A stretch of 34,971 nt of DNA from Mageeibacillus sp. UBA4314. Lineage in GTDB: Bacteria > Bacillota > Clostridia > Saccharofermentanales > Saccharofermentanaceae. The DNA lies in the NCBI GenBank assembly GCA_002394605.1, contig DGUI01000039.1:10287-45257 (forward strand), read 5' to 3'. The translations under genes and the position numbers were made by a program. Below the pieces are notes generated by a model that saw only the letters and a list, made by a program, of their open reading frames with translations, made no database searches and was not told the DNA's origin. This document shows, piece by piece, positions 8,195 through 15,830 of the stretch (its first letter is position 1; each line of letters starts with the position of its first letter).

Positions 8195-9094
8195 TCATGC
8201 GCCCTTTGCAAGTTCCTTTACCGTCTCGATGGGAAGAGACGAATACTCCGCTATATCCTCTACAGACAGCTTTCCCTTTGCCAGCATGCGCTTAGCAGTG
8301 TCGATAGAACTTTCAGTTTTGCCTTGTTCACGGCCCTGTTCAAGCCCCTGTTCAAGCCCCTGTTCAAGACCAAGTTCACGACCCTGTTCAAGACCAAGTT
8401 CACGACCCTGTTCAAGACCTTGTTTAAGCCCGGTCTTACGAGCCTCAGCTTCTGCCTCCATTAATATCCTGTCAAAATGTGTTACTATCATATCTCCATT
8501 ATCTCCTTCCTTTGTCTCTGCTATTCTCTTCGCAAGCACTTCGTTTCTTATGTTATCCTTATCCGTCTGCATAAAATCGTTCATCAAGTTTCCGATAGCA
8601 TCATCACCATCATATGCTCCATTGACAAAGATAATATTAGATCCGTCATTCAGTTCTACGTTGTCATCATCTTTCCTTCTATAATGGTAGATCGCCTTGT
8701 TTCTTTTCATTATATCATCCTTACATATGAAGATTACATATGATCTGGGGATCTGGTCAAAGTTCTCTTTGGGCTTGATGGTATCATTCGAATCGATCAC
8801 CGAGGAATAATATCTTGCTCTCTGAGGAAGGTTTCCGGTATCCGTCTTCTGAACCTCGATATCGTAGATCGTGTTGTCTTTCTCATTCACCGCGTACACG
8901 TCCAGTCGGACACCACGGTTTACTCCGTTTGCGAAAGAATTCTGAACACTGTGCCTGATAACCTTTATGTCAGGGATCCCAAGGATTATCCTTAAAAGTT
9001 CTTCAGTGCATTCAGGATGATCCCTGAAGCACTCAGCAAAGAATGCGTCGTCAAAGAGACACATCTTATCAAGATCGCTTTTACTTAATCTCAT
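8195..9094 (-). CDS. Rpn family PD-(D/E)XK nuclease / putative transposase
   Basis: Belongs to the recombination-promoting nuclease (Rpn, PDDEXK_2) family, whose members cleave DNA and raise RecA-independent recombination in E. coli. The N-terminal region reads DKMCLFDDAFFAECFRDHPECTEELLRIILG. The nuclease core shows RLDVYAVNEKDNTIYDIEVQKT (D...ExQ/K pattern) near residues 55-75. After the nuclease domain, residues ~218-258 are a tandem (G-L-E-Q-G-R-E-L)-type repeat, then a short helical tail. Start supported by AAGGAGGAG 4-7 bases upstream. It faces nrdD and has its own promoter candidate at 9147-9155. Such proteins are often expanded in Clostridia; a host or mobile role cannot be settled here. 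Confidence 0.88.
   Translation of the reverse strand: MRLSKSDLDKMCLFDDAFFAECFRDHPECTEELLRIILGIPDIKVIRHSVQNSFANGVNRGVRLDVYAVNEKDNTIYDIEVQKTDTGNLPQRARYYSSVIDSNDTIKPKENFDQIPRSYVIFICKDDIMKRNKAIYHYRRKDDDNVELNDGSNIIFVNGAYDGDDAIGNLMNDFMQTDKDNIRNEVLAKRIAETKEGDNGDMIVTHFDRILMEAEAEARKTGLKQGLEQGRELGLEQGRELGLEQGLEQGLEQGREQGKTESSIDTAKRMLAKGKLSVEDIAEYSSLPIETVKELAKGA
8334..8419. repeat. 12/24-bp tandem repeats inside the rpn gene
   Basis: A 12-base unit (CCCTGTTCAAGC) recurs at 8334, 8346 and 8358. From 8358 a 24-base unit repeats at 8358-8381 and 8382-8405, with a partial copy at 8406-8419. In the protein this gives 4- and 8-residue periods (GLEQ / GLEQGREL). Both periods are multiples of three, so gain or loss of copies changes protein length without shifting frame. 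Confidence 0.9.
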
Positions 9095-9122
9095 AATGCT
9101 CCTCCTTCTGTAAAAATTGGAG

Positions 9123-9155
9123 GAACGGGCCCGTTCTTTGGGCAGGATAATAGCA
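9123..9155 (-). promoter_or_regulatory. Candidate rpn promoter and adjacent 14-bp palindrome
   Basis: On the minus strand TGC-TATTAT (plus 9147-9155) forms an extended -10; no good -35 is seen. Just downstream, at 9123-9136, is the perfect palindrome GAACGGGCCCGTTC, placed where a repressor could block initiation or elongation. The ribosome site and ATG at 9094 follow ~30 bases later. Further upstream, 9183-9220 carries AATACGA...TCGTATT and CGGA...TCCG inverted segments. Confidence 0.5.
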
Positions 9156-9230
9156 TAAGATCCGGGCGAAAAAGCTCCGAAATAATACGAAAATCGGAAA
9201 AATCCGTATCAAATCGTATTTTTGCAACTA

Positions 9231-9261
9231 GTAAAAAGGACTGCTCATTTCTGAGCAGTCC
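9231..9261 (-). terminator. Intrinsic terminator of the LRR protein gene
   Basis: Read on the minus strand, GGACTGCTCA pairs with TGAGCAGTCC across a 4-base loop (plus 9238-9261) and is followed directly by TTTTTAC. It lies ~34 bases past the stop codon of the gene at 9295-10212. A clean 10-bp stem plus T-tract. Confidence 0.88.
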
Positions 9262-9294
9262 GTCGTTATTCTAGTGATCGTCTATACTTTAGGA

Positions 9295-10212
9295 TCAATA
9301 CTTAACTGTCTTAGCCTTTGACCACTTGGAGTAGTTGTAACCGCCGGAGACCTTCTTGTAAGTTCTGATCTGAACCTTGTAATCCAGCCAACCGTACTTG
9401 AACTTGATAACCTTCTTAACAGTTGACTTGCTCTTAACCTTTACGATCTTCTCAGGACTAGAACTGCCGACAATCGTAGTGTAGTAACGGATCTGATATC
9501 CTGTGATGCCTGTCTTCTTCTTCCACTTAACTGTTGCCTTTTTTACTTCAATTTTTCTGCCTCTTACATATCTTGACCTGCTGGCCTTAGCTGCACTCTT
9601 GAGTGTAGGTGTCTTGAGAGGCTTTAAGGAATACTTCTTGGAAATATCCTTAAGATCAGTATTCTTGTATCCATCGATTTCTTTCCAGCTGACTGATGAA
9701 CCCTTGTACTTAATGGTAAGGGTATCGCAACCTGTGAAAGCACCAGAATAGATCTTCTTCACTGTAATAGGAATTGTAACGTACTCAAGATCAGTACATC
9801 CAGAGAATACACCATAATTGATTGTCTTCAGCTTGGAAGGCAACTTCACACTCTCCAATGACGCACAGTTTTGAAACGCGTGCGCCCCGATACTCTTAAC
9901 AGAAGAAGGAATCGTAACAGAATACAGGTTCTTACATTCACTGAAAGCATAATCGCCAATGCCACTAATACCACTCTCGATAACTACTTTGGTAATGCTA
10001 TTCTTCTGCCTATTCCACGCAAAGTCGTATGAAGTATCACTCTTAATCTTACCCTCGCCGCTGATCGTCAATACACCTGCTGAATCGAGTGTCCAATAAG
10101 CATCTGATCCGCATGAACCACTTGCCGGTGTTGCAGCCTGCAGAGGTACTGACATAGAAGCCAGCATAACTGCTGACAGAGCAACGGTAGCCAATTTCTT
10201 CATGATTCCCAT
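9295..10212 (-). CDS. Secreted leucine-rich-repeat (BspA-like, LRR_5) protein
   Basis: Exported protein with a signal peptide (MKKLATVALSAVMLASMSVPLQA) preceded by MGI. Residues ~80-180 hold four or five ~23-residue BspA/LRR_5 repeats, such as IGDYAFSECKNLYSVTIPSS, then IGAHAFQNCASLESVKLPSK and YGVFSGCTDLEYVTIPIT. The C-terminal ~90 residues resemble a fibronectin type III-like module (VKWKKKTGITGYQIRYYT...). Such proteins usually bind host or matrix ligands at the cell surface. I chose the ATG at 10212 because AGGAG lies ~10 bases upstream; the in-frame ATG at 10203 is also possible, and the longer reading from 10239 lacks a ribosome site. No sortase motif or membrane anchor is seen. A terminator follows at 9238-9261. 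Confidence 0.88.
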   Translation of the reverse strand: MGIMKKLATVALSAVMLASMSVPLQAATPASGSCGSDAYWTLDSAGVLTISGEGKIKSDTSYDFAWNRQKNSITKVVIESGISGIGDYAFSECKNLYSVTIPSSVKSIGAHAFQNCASLESVKLPSKLKTINYGVFSGCTDLEYVTIPITVKKIYSGAFTGCDTLTIKYKGSSVSWKEIDGYKNTDLKDISKKYSLKPLKTPTLKSAAKASRSRYVRGRKIEVKKATVKWKKKTGITGYQIRYYTTIVGSSSPEKIVKVKSKSTVKKVIKFKYGWLDYKVQIRTYKKVSGGYNYSKWSKAKTVKY

Positions 10213-10396
10213 TTCCCAAAATCTCCTCTCAAAAATCATATTCTTATTCCATGTTAGCGGAATACTCCAGGTTATATTACAGAAAACTATTCATCCAGTA
10301 AATATGATTTCTGTGAACACATATCATAAATATAAAAAGGATTTGCGATATAATAATGTACAAAATACACCAAAACGGTCAATAACGAGGTCTTTC

Positions 10397-10927
10397 ATGC
10401 ATTACGGAGCCATTAAGAACCATGACGTAGCCAACGGTGCGGGGGTGCGGGTATCCCTGTTCGTGTCAGGCTGCAGGAATCACTGCAAGGGATGTTTTCA
10501 GCCTGAGACATGGTCTTTTACTTACGGGAAGGAATTCACGGAAGAGACTGAAGATGAGATCATAAAGCTCCTCGAGCCTTCATTCATACAGGGCCTGACG
10601 ATACTGGGAGGCGACCCCATGGAGCCGGAGAATCAGAGGGCGCTGCTGCCGTTTCTGAAGAGAGTGAGAGAGACATATAAGGATAAGGACATCTGGATGT
10701 ACTCGGGGTACACATTAGAGGAACTCACTGGCGGTAATCCGCACTGTGCAATAGATGTTACGGCCGATATCTTAAGGAACATCAATGTGCTGGTCGACGG
10801 AAGGTTTGACGAGACTTTGAGGAACCTGACGCTTCAGTTCAGGGGATCTTCCAACCAGAGGATAATAGATGTGCAGCTGACGCTTAGAACAGGTGATCTG
10901 ATCTTGTGGGAGGGAATTAGAAGATGA
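10397..10927 (+). CDS. nrdG: Anaerobic ribonucleotide reductase activating protein (radical SAM)
   Basis: Radical-SAM activase that installs the glycyl radical on NrdD using S-adenosylmethionine and a [4Fe-4S] cluster. The cluster motif CRNHCKGC (CX3CX2C) is C26, C30 and C33; VANGAGVRVSLFVSGC precedes it, and LTILGGDPMEPEN follows near residue 73. The 176-residue length is typical. The start at 10397 is chosen because GAGG ends 6 bases upstream and the family begins MHYG/MNYG; the reading frame is open further upstream but lacks homology. TATAAT at 10349-10354 is a plausible -10. Its last 4 bases overlap the nnrE start (ATGA). Confidence 0.95.
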   Translation: MHYGAIKNHDVANGAGVRVSLFVSGCRNHCKGCFQPETWSFTYGKEFTEETEDEIIKLLEPSFIQGLTILGGDPMEPENQRALLPFLKRVRETYKDKDIWMYSGYTLEELTGGNPHCAIDVTADILRNINVLVDGRFDETLRNLTLQFRGSSNQRIIDVQLTLRTGDLILWEGIRR

Positions 10928-11610
10928 TCGATCTTATCTCCGTAGCAAACACGAGAGACTCTGACAGGGCAACGATCGAAGCAGGAACTCCGGGCATCGT
11001 CCTGATGGAACGCGCAGCCCGTGGAATATATCTCGCATCTGACAGGTGGAGTAATGCAGGCAGGATCGTGATCGTCACAGGTTCAGGCAATAACGGCGGT
11101 GACGGATTTGCCCTGGCGGTCGTACTGAAGGAACATGGCATAAGTTCTGCAGTCCTCACACTGAGCGATAAGACGACGGAGGATTCCGGTTATTACAAGG
11201 ATAAGTGCAAAAGTACCGGGATCGCAGTCAGCGCTTTCGCAGAGGAGGAACTTACAGGGGCGGACATCATCGTTGACTGCATGCTCGGGACCGGCTTTAG
11301 CGGTGTTCCGCGCGATGATTACAAGGATGCGATATCAGTCATCAATAAGGCACACGATAGCGGTGCATATGTGATCTCCGCAGACATCAACAGCGGTATG
11401 AACGGTGACACGGGTGAGTACGGATGTGCCGTCATATCAGACCTTACCGTGACCATCGGCTATCTCAAGCACGGCCTCATAACGCCGGACGCGCAAAGAA
11501 TAATCGGCAACATCAAAGTTGCCGATATAGGTATCAGTCTTGTCCGCAAAGAAGACTCTGTTGACGAGACACTCTACGGTATAGAAGTTATCCGATCTTT
11601 GTGTAGATGA
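10924..11610 (+). CDS. nnrE: NAD(P)H-hydrate epimerase (YjeF N-terminal domain)
   Basis: Metabolite-repair enzyme converting the R and S forms of damaged, hydrated NAD(P)H so that a partner dehydratase can restore the cofactor. The 228-residue Rossmann protein has VIVTGSGNNGGDGFALA near residues 42-58, DIIVDCMLGTGFSGVPR near residue 115, and SADINSGMNGDTG near residue 155, all YjeF_N signatures. The ADP/ATP-dependent dehydratase domain often fused in bacteria is absent, so NnrD must be encoded elsewhere. Translationally coupled to nrdG. Its 3' end overlaps the convergent SseB-family gene by 23 bases. Confidence 0.93.
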   Translation: MIDLISVANTRDSDRATIEAGTPGIVLMERAARGIYLASDRWSNAGRIVIVTGSGNNGGDGFALAVVLKEHGISSAVLTLSDKTTEDSGYYKDKCKSTGIAVSAFAEEELTGADIIVDCMLGTGFSGVPRDDYKDAISVINKAHDSGAYVISADINSGMNGDTGEYGCAVISDLTVTIGYLKHGLITPDAQRIIGNIKVADIGISLVRKEDSVDETLYGIEVIRSLCR

Positions 11611-12919
11611 GCGGCTGCCTTGCGAAATAATCGTCTGCAAAAGGCGCTTCATCATACCTCATGAATTCGATCCTGTGACCATTCATAAGACTGGGCTTAA
11701 CGGCCGCAAACAGACCTGTGAAGCACTCATCTTCCTTGCTCTCGGGACAGTCAACGATGCACAGGTAAGACATGTCCTTGCCGCCTTCGATGGTCTTCAT
11801 GGCCATTCCGACACGCTTGATGTCAGCAACCATTGAACAGTGCTTGGAGATCGCCTGCTTGATCCCCTTGTACTCATTATTCTCCATGGGGATGCTTATC
11901 ATGATCCTGTTCTGGGGACCGGGCTGAGGTGCAGGTGTACCGATCTTCGTATCCTTAGCGATCTTGGAATAATTGGGACTCTTCATGATGTCCTTGATGA
12001 GTTCCTCGGGGATCTTGATGGACACAGGCCCGAAAGGATTGATGACAAATCCCTCATGAGGAGATGTCGTAACGATATTCGCCAGGTCAGCGAAGCTTAC
12101 TACGAGATTGCCGATCTCTTCATCCTCGATATCGAGTTCATTGAACGAGAGGCTCAATTCATCAGTATAGACGGGGATCATCTTCTGGTCAGGATTCTGG
12201 CTGTCAGAGATCGACATGATCCCGATCCTCTCGCCTTCAACCCTTGCATGAGTAATGAAGCTCGACTTGATGATCACGTTAACGAGCAGTGTGAAGTACT
12301 CGGGATCCTGACGGAATCTGTTGAAGTCAAGTGTCAGGCCGACAAGTCTCGGATTGGATGAGATCTGCTCTTCGGGATCGATGGGAGCGGGCGCCGTATT
12401 GCACAATACGGCATACTTGAGACTGTCTGATATTCCCTTGCCGTTAAGTTCGATTATGCAGTGCCTGTTCTTCGCAGATTCAGCATGAACACCGGGCTCT
12501 GTCCTGATGTCATCGACCGTGACTTCGATCATGTCGTTATCAGGCTGGAAGAGATAGACCTTATCGCCCTTAAAGACCTTGCCGTAGACTGTACCTTCGA
12601 CAAGGACATTGCCTTCATTGACGGGTTCAAAGTCTGCCGGGCTCTCGACGACCATGTAGAATGCCGCACCGAATCCTTCCTCATCTTCAACAGAATGTTC
12701 CATGTATTCGGAAGCATTCTCAAGAGTCTGATCGTTGATCTCCTGGAGTTCCTTTACGACTCTCGCATTCTCCTCTGCGCGTCTCTTAGCCTTAGCTTCC
12801 TTCTCGTTCTTCGTCTCCTCGAGAGCTTCCGTTATCGCACGGAGCTCATCAGACATCTCTATCTCGAGCTCGCTCTTGGGCTTATCCTCTGTGTCCTTCT
12901 TCTTGTTCCAAAAAGCCAT
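11588..12919 (-). CDS. SseB family protein with N-terminal helical segment
   Basis: Cytoplasmic protein of uncertain role; SseB-type proteins were first linked to serine sensitivity and are often near secretion or stress genes. Residues ~1-75 are charged and helical (KKKDTEDKPKSELEIEMSDE...). A small beta-domain follows (EGTVYGKVFKGDKVYLFQPD). Then an SseB N-terminal-like domain appears (ITHARVEGERIGIMSISDSQ, then MIPVYTDELSLSFNEL) with the SPHEGFVINPFGP motif, and the C-terminal ~100 residues resemble the SseB C-terminal domain. Start: ATG at 12919 has AGGGG 8 bases upstream; a TTG two codons earlier is less likely. The 3' end overlaps nnrE on the other strand. Confidence 0.75.
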   Translation of the reverse strand: MAFWNKKKDTEDKPKSELEIEMSDELRAITEALEETKNEKEAKAKRRAEENARVVKELQEINDQTLENASEYMEHSVEDEEGFGAAFYMVVESPADFEPVNEGNVLVEGTVYGKVFKGDKVYLFQPDNDMIEVTVDDIRTEPGVHAESAKNRHCIIELNGKGISDSLKYAVLCNTAPAPIDPEEQISSNPRLVGLTLDFNRFRQDPEYFTLLVNVIIKSSFITHARVEGERIGIMSISDSQNPDQKMIPVYTDELSLSFNELDIEDEEIGNLVVSFADLANIVTTSPHEGFVINPFGPVSIKIPEELIKDIMKSPNYSKIAKDTKIGTPAPQPGPQNRIMISIPMENNEYKGIKQAISKHCSMVADIKRVGMAMKTIEGGKDMSYLCIVDCPESKEDECFTGLFAAVKPSLMNGHRIEFMRYDEAPFADDYFARQPLIYTKIG

Positions 12920-12954
12920 TACCAAATCCCCTTTGTTTTTTACAGAATAGTAAG

Positions 12955-12983
12955 ATTATACCCTTTTGTTCAGGAAATGGAAA
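12955..12983 (-). promoter_or_regulatory. Candidate promoter for the SseB-family gene
   Basis: On the minus strand TTTCCA (plus 12978-12983) and TATAAT (plus 12955-12960) are separated by 17 bases. The -10 is perfect and the -35 weak. The promoter overlaps the 3' end of copA, so the SseB gene is probably expressed independently of copper. Confidence 0.5.
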
Positions 12984-13179
12984 TCACTTCATAATCCTGC
13001 TCTGTAACAGCATTGCGCAAAACATCGTCAGACACTTCCGAAGTCATGTTAACAACTGCTTCTCCGGTAACATGGTTTGCAGAAGCCGAAGTTACCCCTT
13101 CGATCTTCTCGAGTGTCTTGACCACCCTTGCTTCGCAGTGCTCGCACATCATGCCCTTGATCTTCATTGTCTTTGTCAT
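12970..13179 (-). CDS. Possible internal CopZ-like copper chaperone (in-frame start inside copA)
   Basis: The last 69 codons of copA could be translated alone. The in-frame ATG at 13179 (copA codon 736) is preceded by AGGGAGG, a near-perfect ribosome site, with an 8-base spacer. The resulting protein starts MTKTMKIKGMMCEHCEARVV and would be a complete CopZ-type HMA chaperone of normal length (~69 residues). No stop codon separates it from copA, so a fused and a free form may coexist. This is inference from the ribosome site; the site could also be a relic of a formerly separate copZ gene. Confidence 0.5.
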   Translation of the reverse strand: MTKTMKIKGMMCEHCEARVVKTLEKIEGVTSASANHVTGEAVVNMTSEVSDDVLRNAVTEQDYEVISIS

Positions 13180-15384
13180 AGTCTTTACCTCCCTGACCGT
13201 TATTGGAATCTTTGTTGTTATTACCGCGGGTCTTCCGTGACCCGTTGTCTTATATATGTCTGTCATGTTGAGCCTCAATGCATTAAGCACGACGCACACG
13301 CTCGACAGGCTCATCGCAAGAGCGCCCAATGCAGGCGTCATGGTGATCCCGAACGAAGCATAGAGACCGCACGCTGCAGGAATGAGAAGGACATTGTAGA
13401 ACAGTGCCCAGAAAAGGTTCTGGAGTATGTTTGAATATGTCTTTCCGGACAGCCTTACTGCCGCCGCAAGATCCTTGAGCGAACTCGACATCAGAACGAT
13501 ATCGGCACTGTCAATGGCGACATCCGTTCCGGCTCCTATCGCTACTCCCGTATCTGCTTCCGTAAGCGCCGGAGCATCATTGATCCCGTCTCCGGTCATA
13601 GCACATCTGCCATACTCTTTGAGCTGCATTATCACATCTTTTTTGTCTGCGGGAGTGACATGTGATACTACCTGGTCGACACCTGCCTGTTCAGCGATCC
13701 TTAGTGCCGCAGCCTCCCCGTCACCTGTCAGCATGACCGTGTAGATCCCCATCTTCCTGAGCTGTTCTACCGCTTCACGGCTGTCATCCTTGATGGTGTC
13801 GGATACTGTCACATACCCTATATATCTGCCGTCTTCTGATGCAAAGATCCTTCCCGGCGCATCCTCATCTCCGACACTGCAGTGCTCCGCCATGAACTCC
13901 CTGTTGCCTGCAAAGACTTCATGACCGTCAACAACTGCACTTATCCCCGAGCCCGGATATGCTGTAAAGCCTGTCGCTCCTGGCTCGTCGCCAAGTTCGG
14001 CGACCGCTTTGCCGACCGGGTGTTCCGACCCTGATTCAGCCGCACTTATGAGCCTTACGAAATGTTCCCTGCCGACACCTTCACAAGGCCTTATCTCAGA
14101 TACTCTGATGTTGCCTGTCGTGATCGTTCCGGTCTTGTCGAGCGCGGCGATCCTTGTCTTCCCGGTCTCCTGGAGAGCTCCGGCAGTCTTGAACAGTATC
14201 CCGTGCTTTGCGCCCAATCCCGTACCGACCATTATCGCCACGGGCGTAGCAAGTCCCAGGGCGCACGGGCAGCTTACAACGAGTACGCTCACCGCTCTTG
14301 CAAGGCTGTAAGACACCCCTGCCCCAATTATCATCCACACCGCGAAAGTGACCAGCGCGATCCCCATTACCGCGGGCACAAAGACCGACGATATCCTGTC
14401 GGCAAGCCTTGCCACGGGAGCCTTGGTAGCCGCTGCCTCGCTGACCATCTTAACGATGCCTGACAGAGTTGTATCGCTTCCGACTCTCGTTGCTCTTATC
14501 CTGAGAAATCCCGTGAGATTGATCGCAGCAGATATCACCTTGTCACCCGGGACCTTCTCCACTGGGATCGATTCACCTGTAACGAGCGATTCGTCAGATG
14601 CACCGCTGCCCTCTTCTATTACACCGTCACAGGGATAGCTCTCACCCGGCCTTACTGCCACGAGATCGCCTTCCTTAAGGTCCGAGGTGCTGATCACGGT
14701 CTCTTCTTCCCCTCTTATGACCGTGCATGTATCAGGGGCGAGCTTCATTATGCTCTCCAGAGCTGAAGTTGTCTTGCCCTTTGAGTACTGCTCAAGTGTC
14801 TTACCGACTGTCACGAGAGTCAGTATCATGGATGCAGATTCGAAGTAGAGATCATCTCCTCCTGTAATCAGGACTACCGTAGAGTAGACAAAAGCCGCAC
14901 CGCTTCCCGTCGCGATGAGTGTATCCATGTTCGGGCTCAGGTGTATAAGGGCCTTCGTCCCGCTTATGAAGAACTTCCTGTTGATGATCATTATCAGCAC
15001 CGTCAGGACAAACTGCAGGATCCCTGATGCAGGTCCTTCATGGAACAGTTCAGGGACCGGGAGCCCGAGCATCATGTGCCCCATCGAGAAATACATGAGG
15101 ATGACCAGCAGGACCGCTGATAATATCAGCCTGATCCTCATCTTCCTGAGTTCTTCCCTGCCGGATGACAGTATGTCGTCATCATCTTCGAGCGTTCTGG
15201 CGCCGTATCCCGCATCCTTGACTGCCTTGATGATGTCTTTGTCCTGAATGTTGCCTTCGACCCCCATCGTGTTCGTCAGCAGGCTGACAGAACACGAGGT
15301 AACGCCTTCAACTTTGGATACGGCCTTCTCGACGCGCGCCTGACAGGCAGCACAGCTCATGCCTGTAACCTTGTATTTCTTCAT
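12970..15384 (-). CDS. copA: Copper-exporting P1B-type ATPase with fused C-terminal CopZ-like domain
   Basis: Inner-membrane pump that expels Cu(I) using ATP. An N-terminal HMA domain has GMSCAACQARV (metal site CAAC, residues ~9-12). Eight membrane helices are expected. The actuator motif is LVTGES, the transmembrane metal site is CPC in SCPCALGLATP, the phosphorylation site is DKTGTITTG, and the hinge is TGDGINDAPAL. The closing helix has MSLSSVCVVLNALRLN, normal for copper pumps. Unusually, ~35 linker residues later the chain continues into a second HMA domain (MKIKGMMCEHCEARV, site CEHC, residues ~747-750), like a CopZ chaperone. The start codon lies 1 base after the csoR stop, so both form one copper-induced operon. 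Confidence 0.96.
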   Translation of the reverse strand: MKKYKVTGMSCAACQARVEKAVSKVEGVTSCSVSLLTNTMGVEGNIQDKDIIKAVKDAGYGARTLEDDDDILSSGREELRKMRIRLILSAVLLVILMYFSMGHMMLGLPVPELFHEGPASGILQFVLTVLIMIINRKFFISGTKALIHLSPNMDTLIATGSGAAFVYSTVVLITGGDDLYFESASMILTLVTVGKTLEQYSKGKTTSALESIMKLAPDTCTVIRGEEETVISTSDLKEGDLVAVRPGESYPCDGVIEEGSGASDESLVTGESIPVEKVPGDKVISAAINLTGFLRIRATRVGSDTTLSGIVKMVSEAAATKAPVARLADRISSVFVPAVMGIALVTFAVWMIIGAGVSYSLARAVSVLVVSCPCALGLATPVAIMVGTGLGAKHGILFKTAGALQETGKTRIAALDKTGTITTGNIRVSEIRPCEGVGREHFVRLISAAESGSEHPVGKAVAELGDEPGATGFTAYPGSGISAVVDGHEVFAGNREFMAEHCSVGDEDAPGRIFASEDGRYIGYVTVSDTIKDDSREAVEQLRKMGIYTVMLTGDGEAAALRIAEQAGVDQVVSHVTPADKKDVIMQLKEYGRCAMTGDGINDAPALTEADTGVAIGAGTDVAIDSADIVLMSSSLKDLAAAVRLSGKTYSNILQNLFWALFYNVLLIPAACGLYASFGITMTPALGALAMSLSSVCVVLNALRLNMTDIYKTTGHGRPAVITTKIPITVREVKTMTKTMKIKGMMCEHCEARVVKTLEKIEGVTSASANHVTGEAVVNMTSEVSDDVLRNAVTEQDYEVISIS
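13187..13194 (-). promoter_or_regulatory. Internal ribosome binding site for the CopZ-like domain
   Basis: On the minus strand AGGGAGGT, 7-8 bases before the ATG at 13179 and inside the copA coding sequence. A 6-bp hairpin (CGGGTC...GACCCG, plus 13227-13244) lies ~33 bases upstream of it in the mRNA. Confidence 0.55.
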
Positions 15385-15385
15385 C

Positions 15386-15679
15386 CTATGCCATCAGCTT
15401 TCTAAGTGTCTCCGTGAGTTCATCGAGCTTCTCCGTCCTGCCTTCCCTGACATCGTTTGCGACGCATGTCCTGATGTGATCCTCGAGGATCACTTTCGTA
15501 AGGCTCGACAGGGCTCCTGATGCCGCATTGATCTGGGTGATGACATCGATGCAGTATGCATCATCTTCCACCATTTTGCTTATGCCGCGGATCTGGCCTT
15601 CGATCCTTGACAGCCTGTTAAGAAGCGCCTTCTTCTCGCTATCGTCCCTGACTTTTGTCCTGCAGCACTCGTGATCCAT
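15386..15679 (-). CDS. csoR: Copper-sensing transcriptional repressor CsoR
   Basis: Helical DUF156/CsoR-family repressor that leaves DNA when it binds Cu(I). The 97-residue protein carries LLNRLSRIEGQIRGISKMVE and the copper ligands in the expected spacing: C43 (AYCIDV), H68 and C72 (EDHIRTC). This Cys-His-Cys set separates it from RcnR and FrmR types. It is the first gene of the csoR-copA unit, and its own operator lies in the promoter just upstream, so it is autoregulated. The ATG at 15679 has a GGGGG ribosome site ~8 bases upstream. An extra HECC near the N-terminus is outside the canonical site. Confidence 0.94.
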   Translation of the reverse strand: MDHECCRTKVRDDSEKKALLNRLSRIEGQIRGISKMVEDDAYCIDVITQINAASGALSSLTKVILEDHIRTCVANDVREGRTEKLDELTETLRKLMA

Positions 15680-15718
15680 GTGGTAATCCCCCGCTGTAAC
15701 ACTGTTATTTTCGCTATA

Positions 15719-15747
15719 AGAATATACCCCTAGGGGGTATATGTCAA
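15719..15747 (-). promoter_or_regulatory. csoR-copA promoter with CsoR operator in the spacer
   Basis: On the minus strand TTGACA (plus 15742-15747), a 17-base spacer and TATTCT (plus 15719-15724). The spacer is filled by a perfect dyad, ATATACCCC-TAG-GGGGTATAT (15722-15742, 9-bp arms), which matches the known G-rich/TATA-flanked CsoR operator. Bound repressor would cover both hexamers, giving copper induction. Confidence 0.92.
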
Positions 15748-15776
15748 ATGCAAAATGACAAGAACTTGTAATTTGA

Positions 15777-15806
15777 TTGTGCGCAAGAAAAATGTTATTT
15801 TATATT
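15777..15806 (+). promoter_or_regulatory. Candidate promoter of the transglutaminase-like gene
   Basis: TTGTGC (15777-15782) and TATATT (15801-15806) with an 18-base spacer. Transcription would start near 15813, just before a GAGGTGG ribosome site at 15821-15827. Confidence 0.5.
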
Positions 15807-15830
15807 GATATTGAAACAGTGAGGTGGACC

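Noticed and set aside
8334..8419. CRISPR-like array
   Set aside because: The repeats are directly tandem without unique spacers and encode an in-frame GLEQ-type linker.
11588..11610. 23-base convergent overlap of nnrE and the SseB-family gene as a sign of frameshift or misannotation
   Set aside because: Both C-termini look natural for their families, and short convergent overlaps are common in compact genomes.
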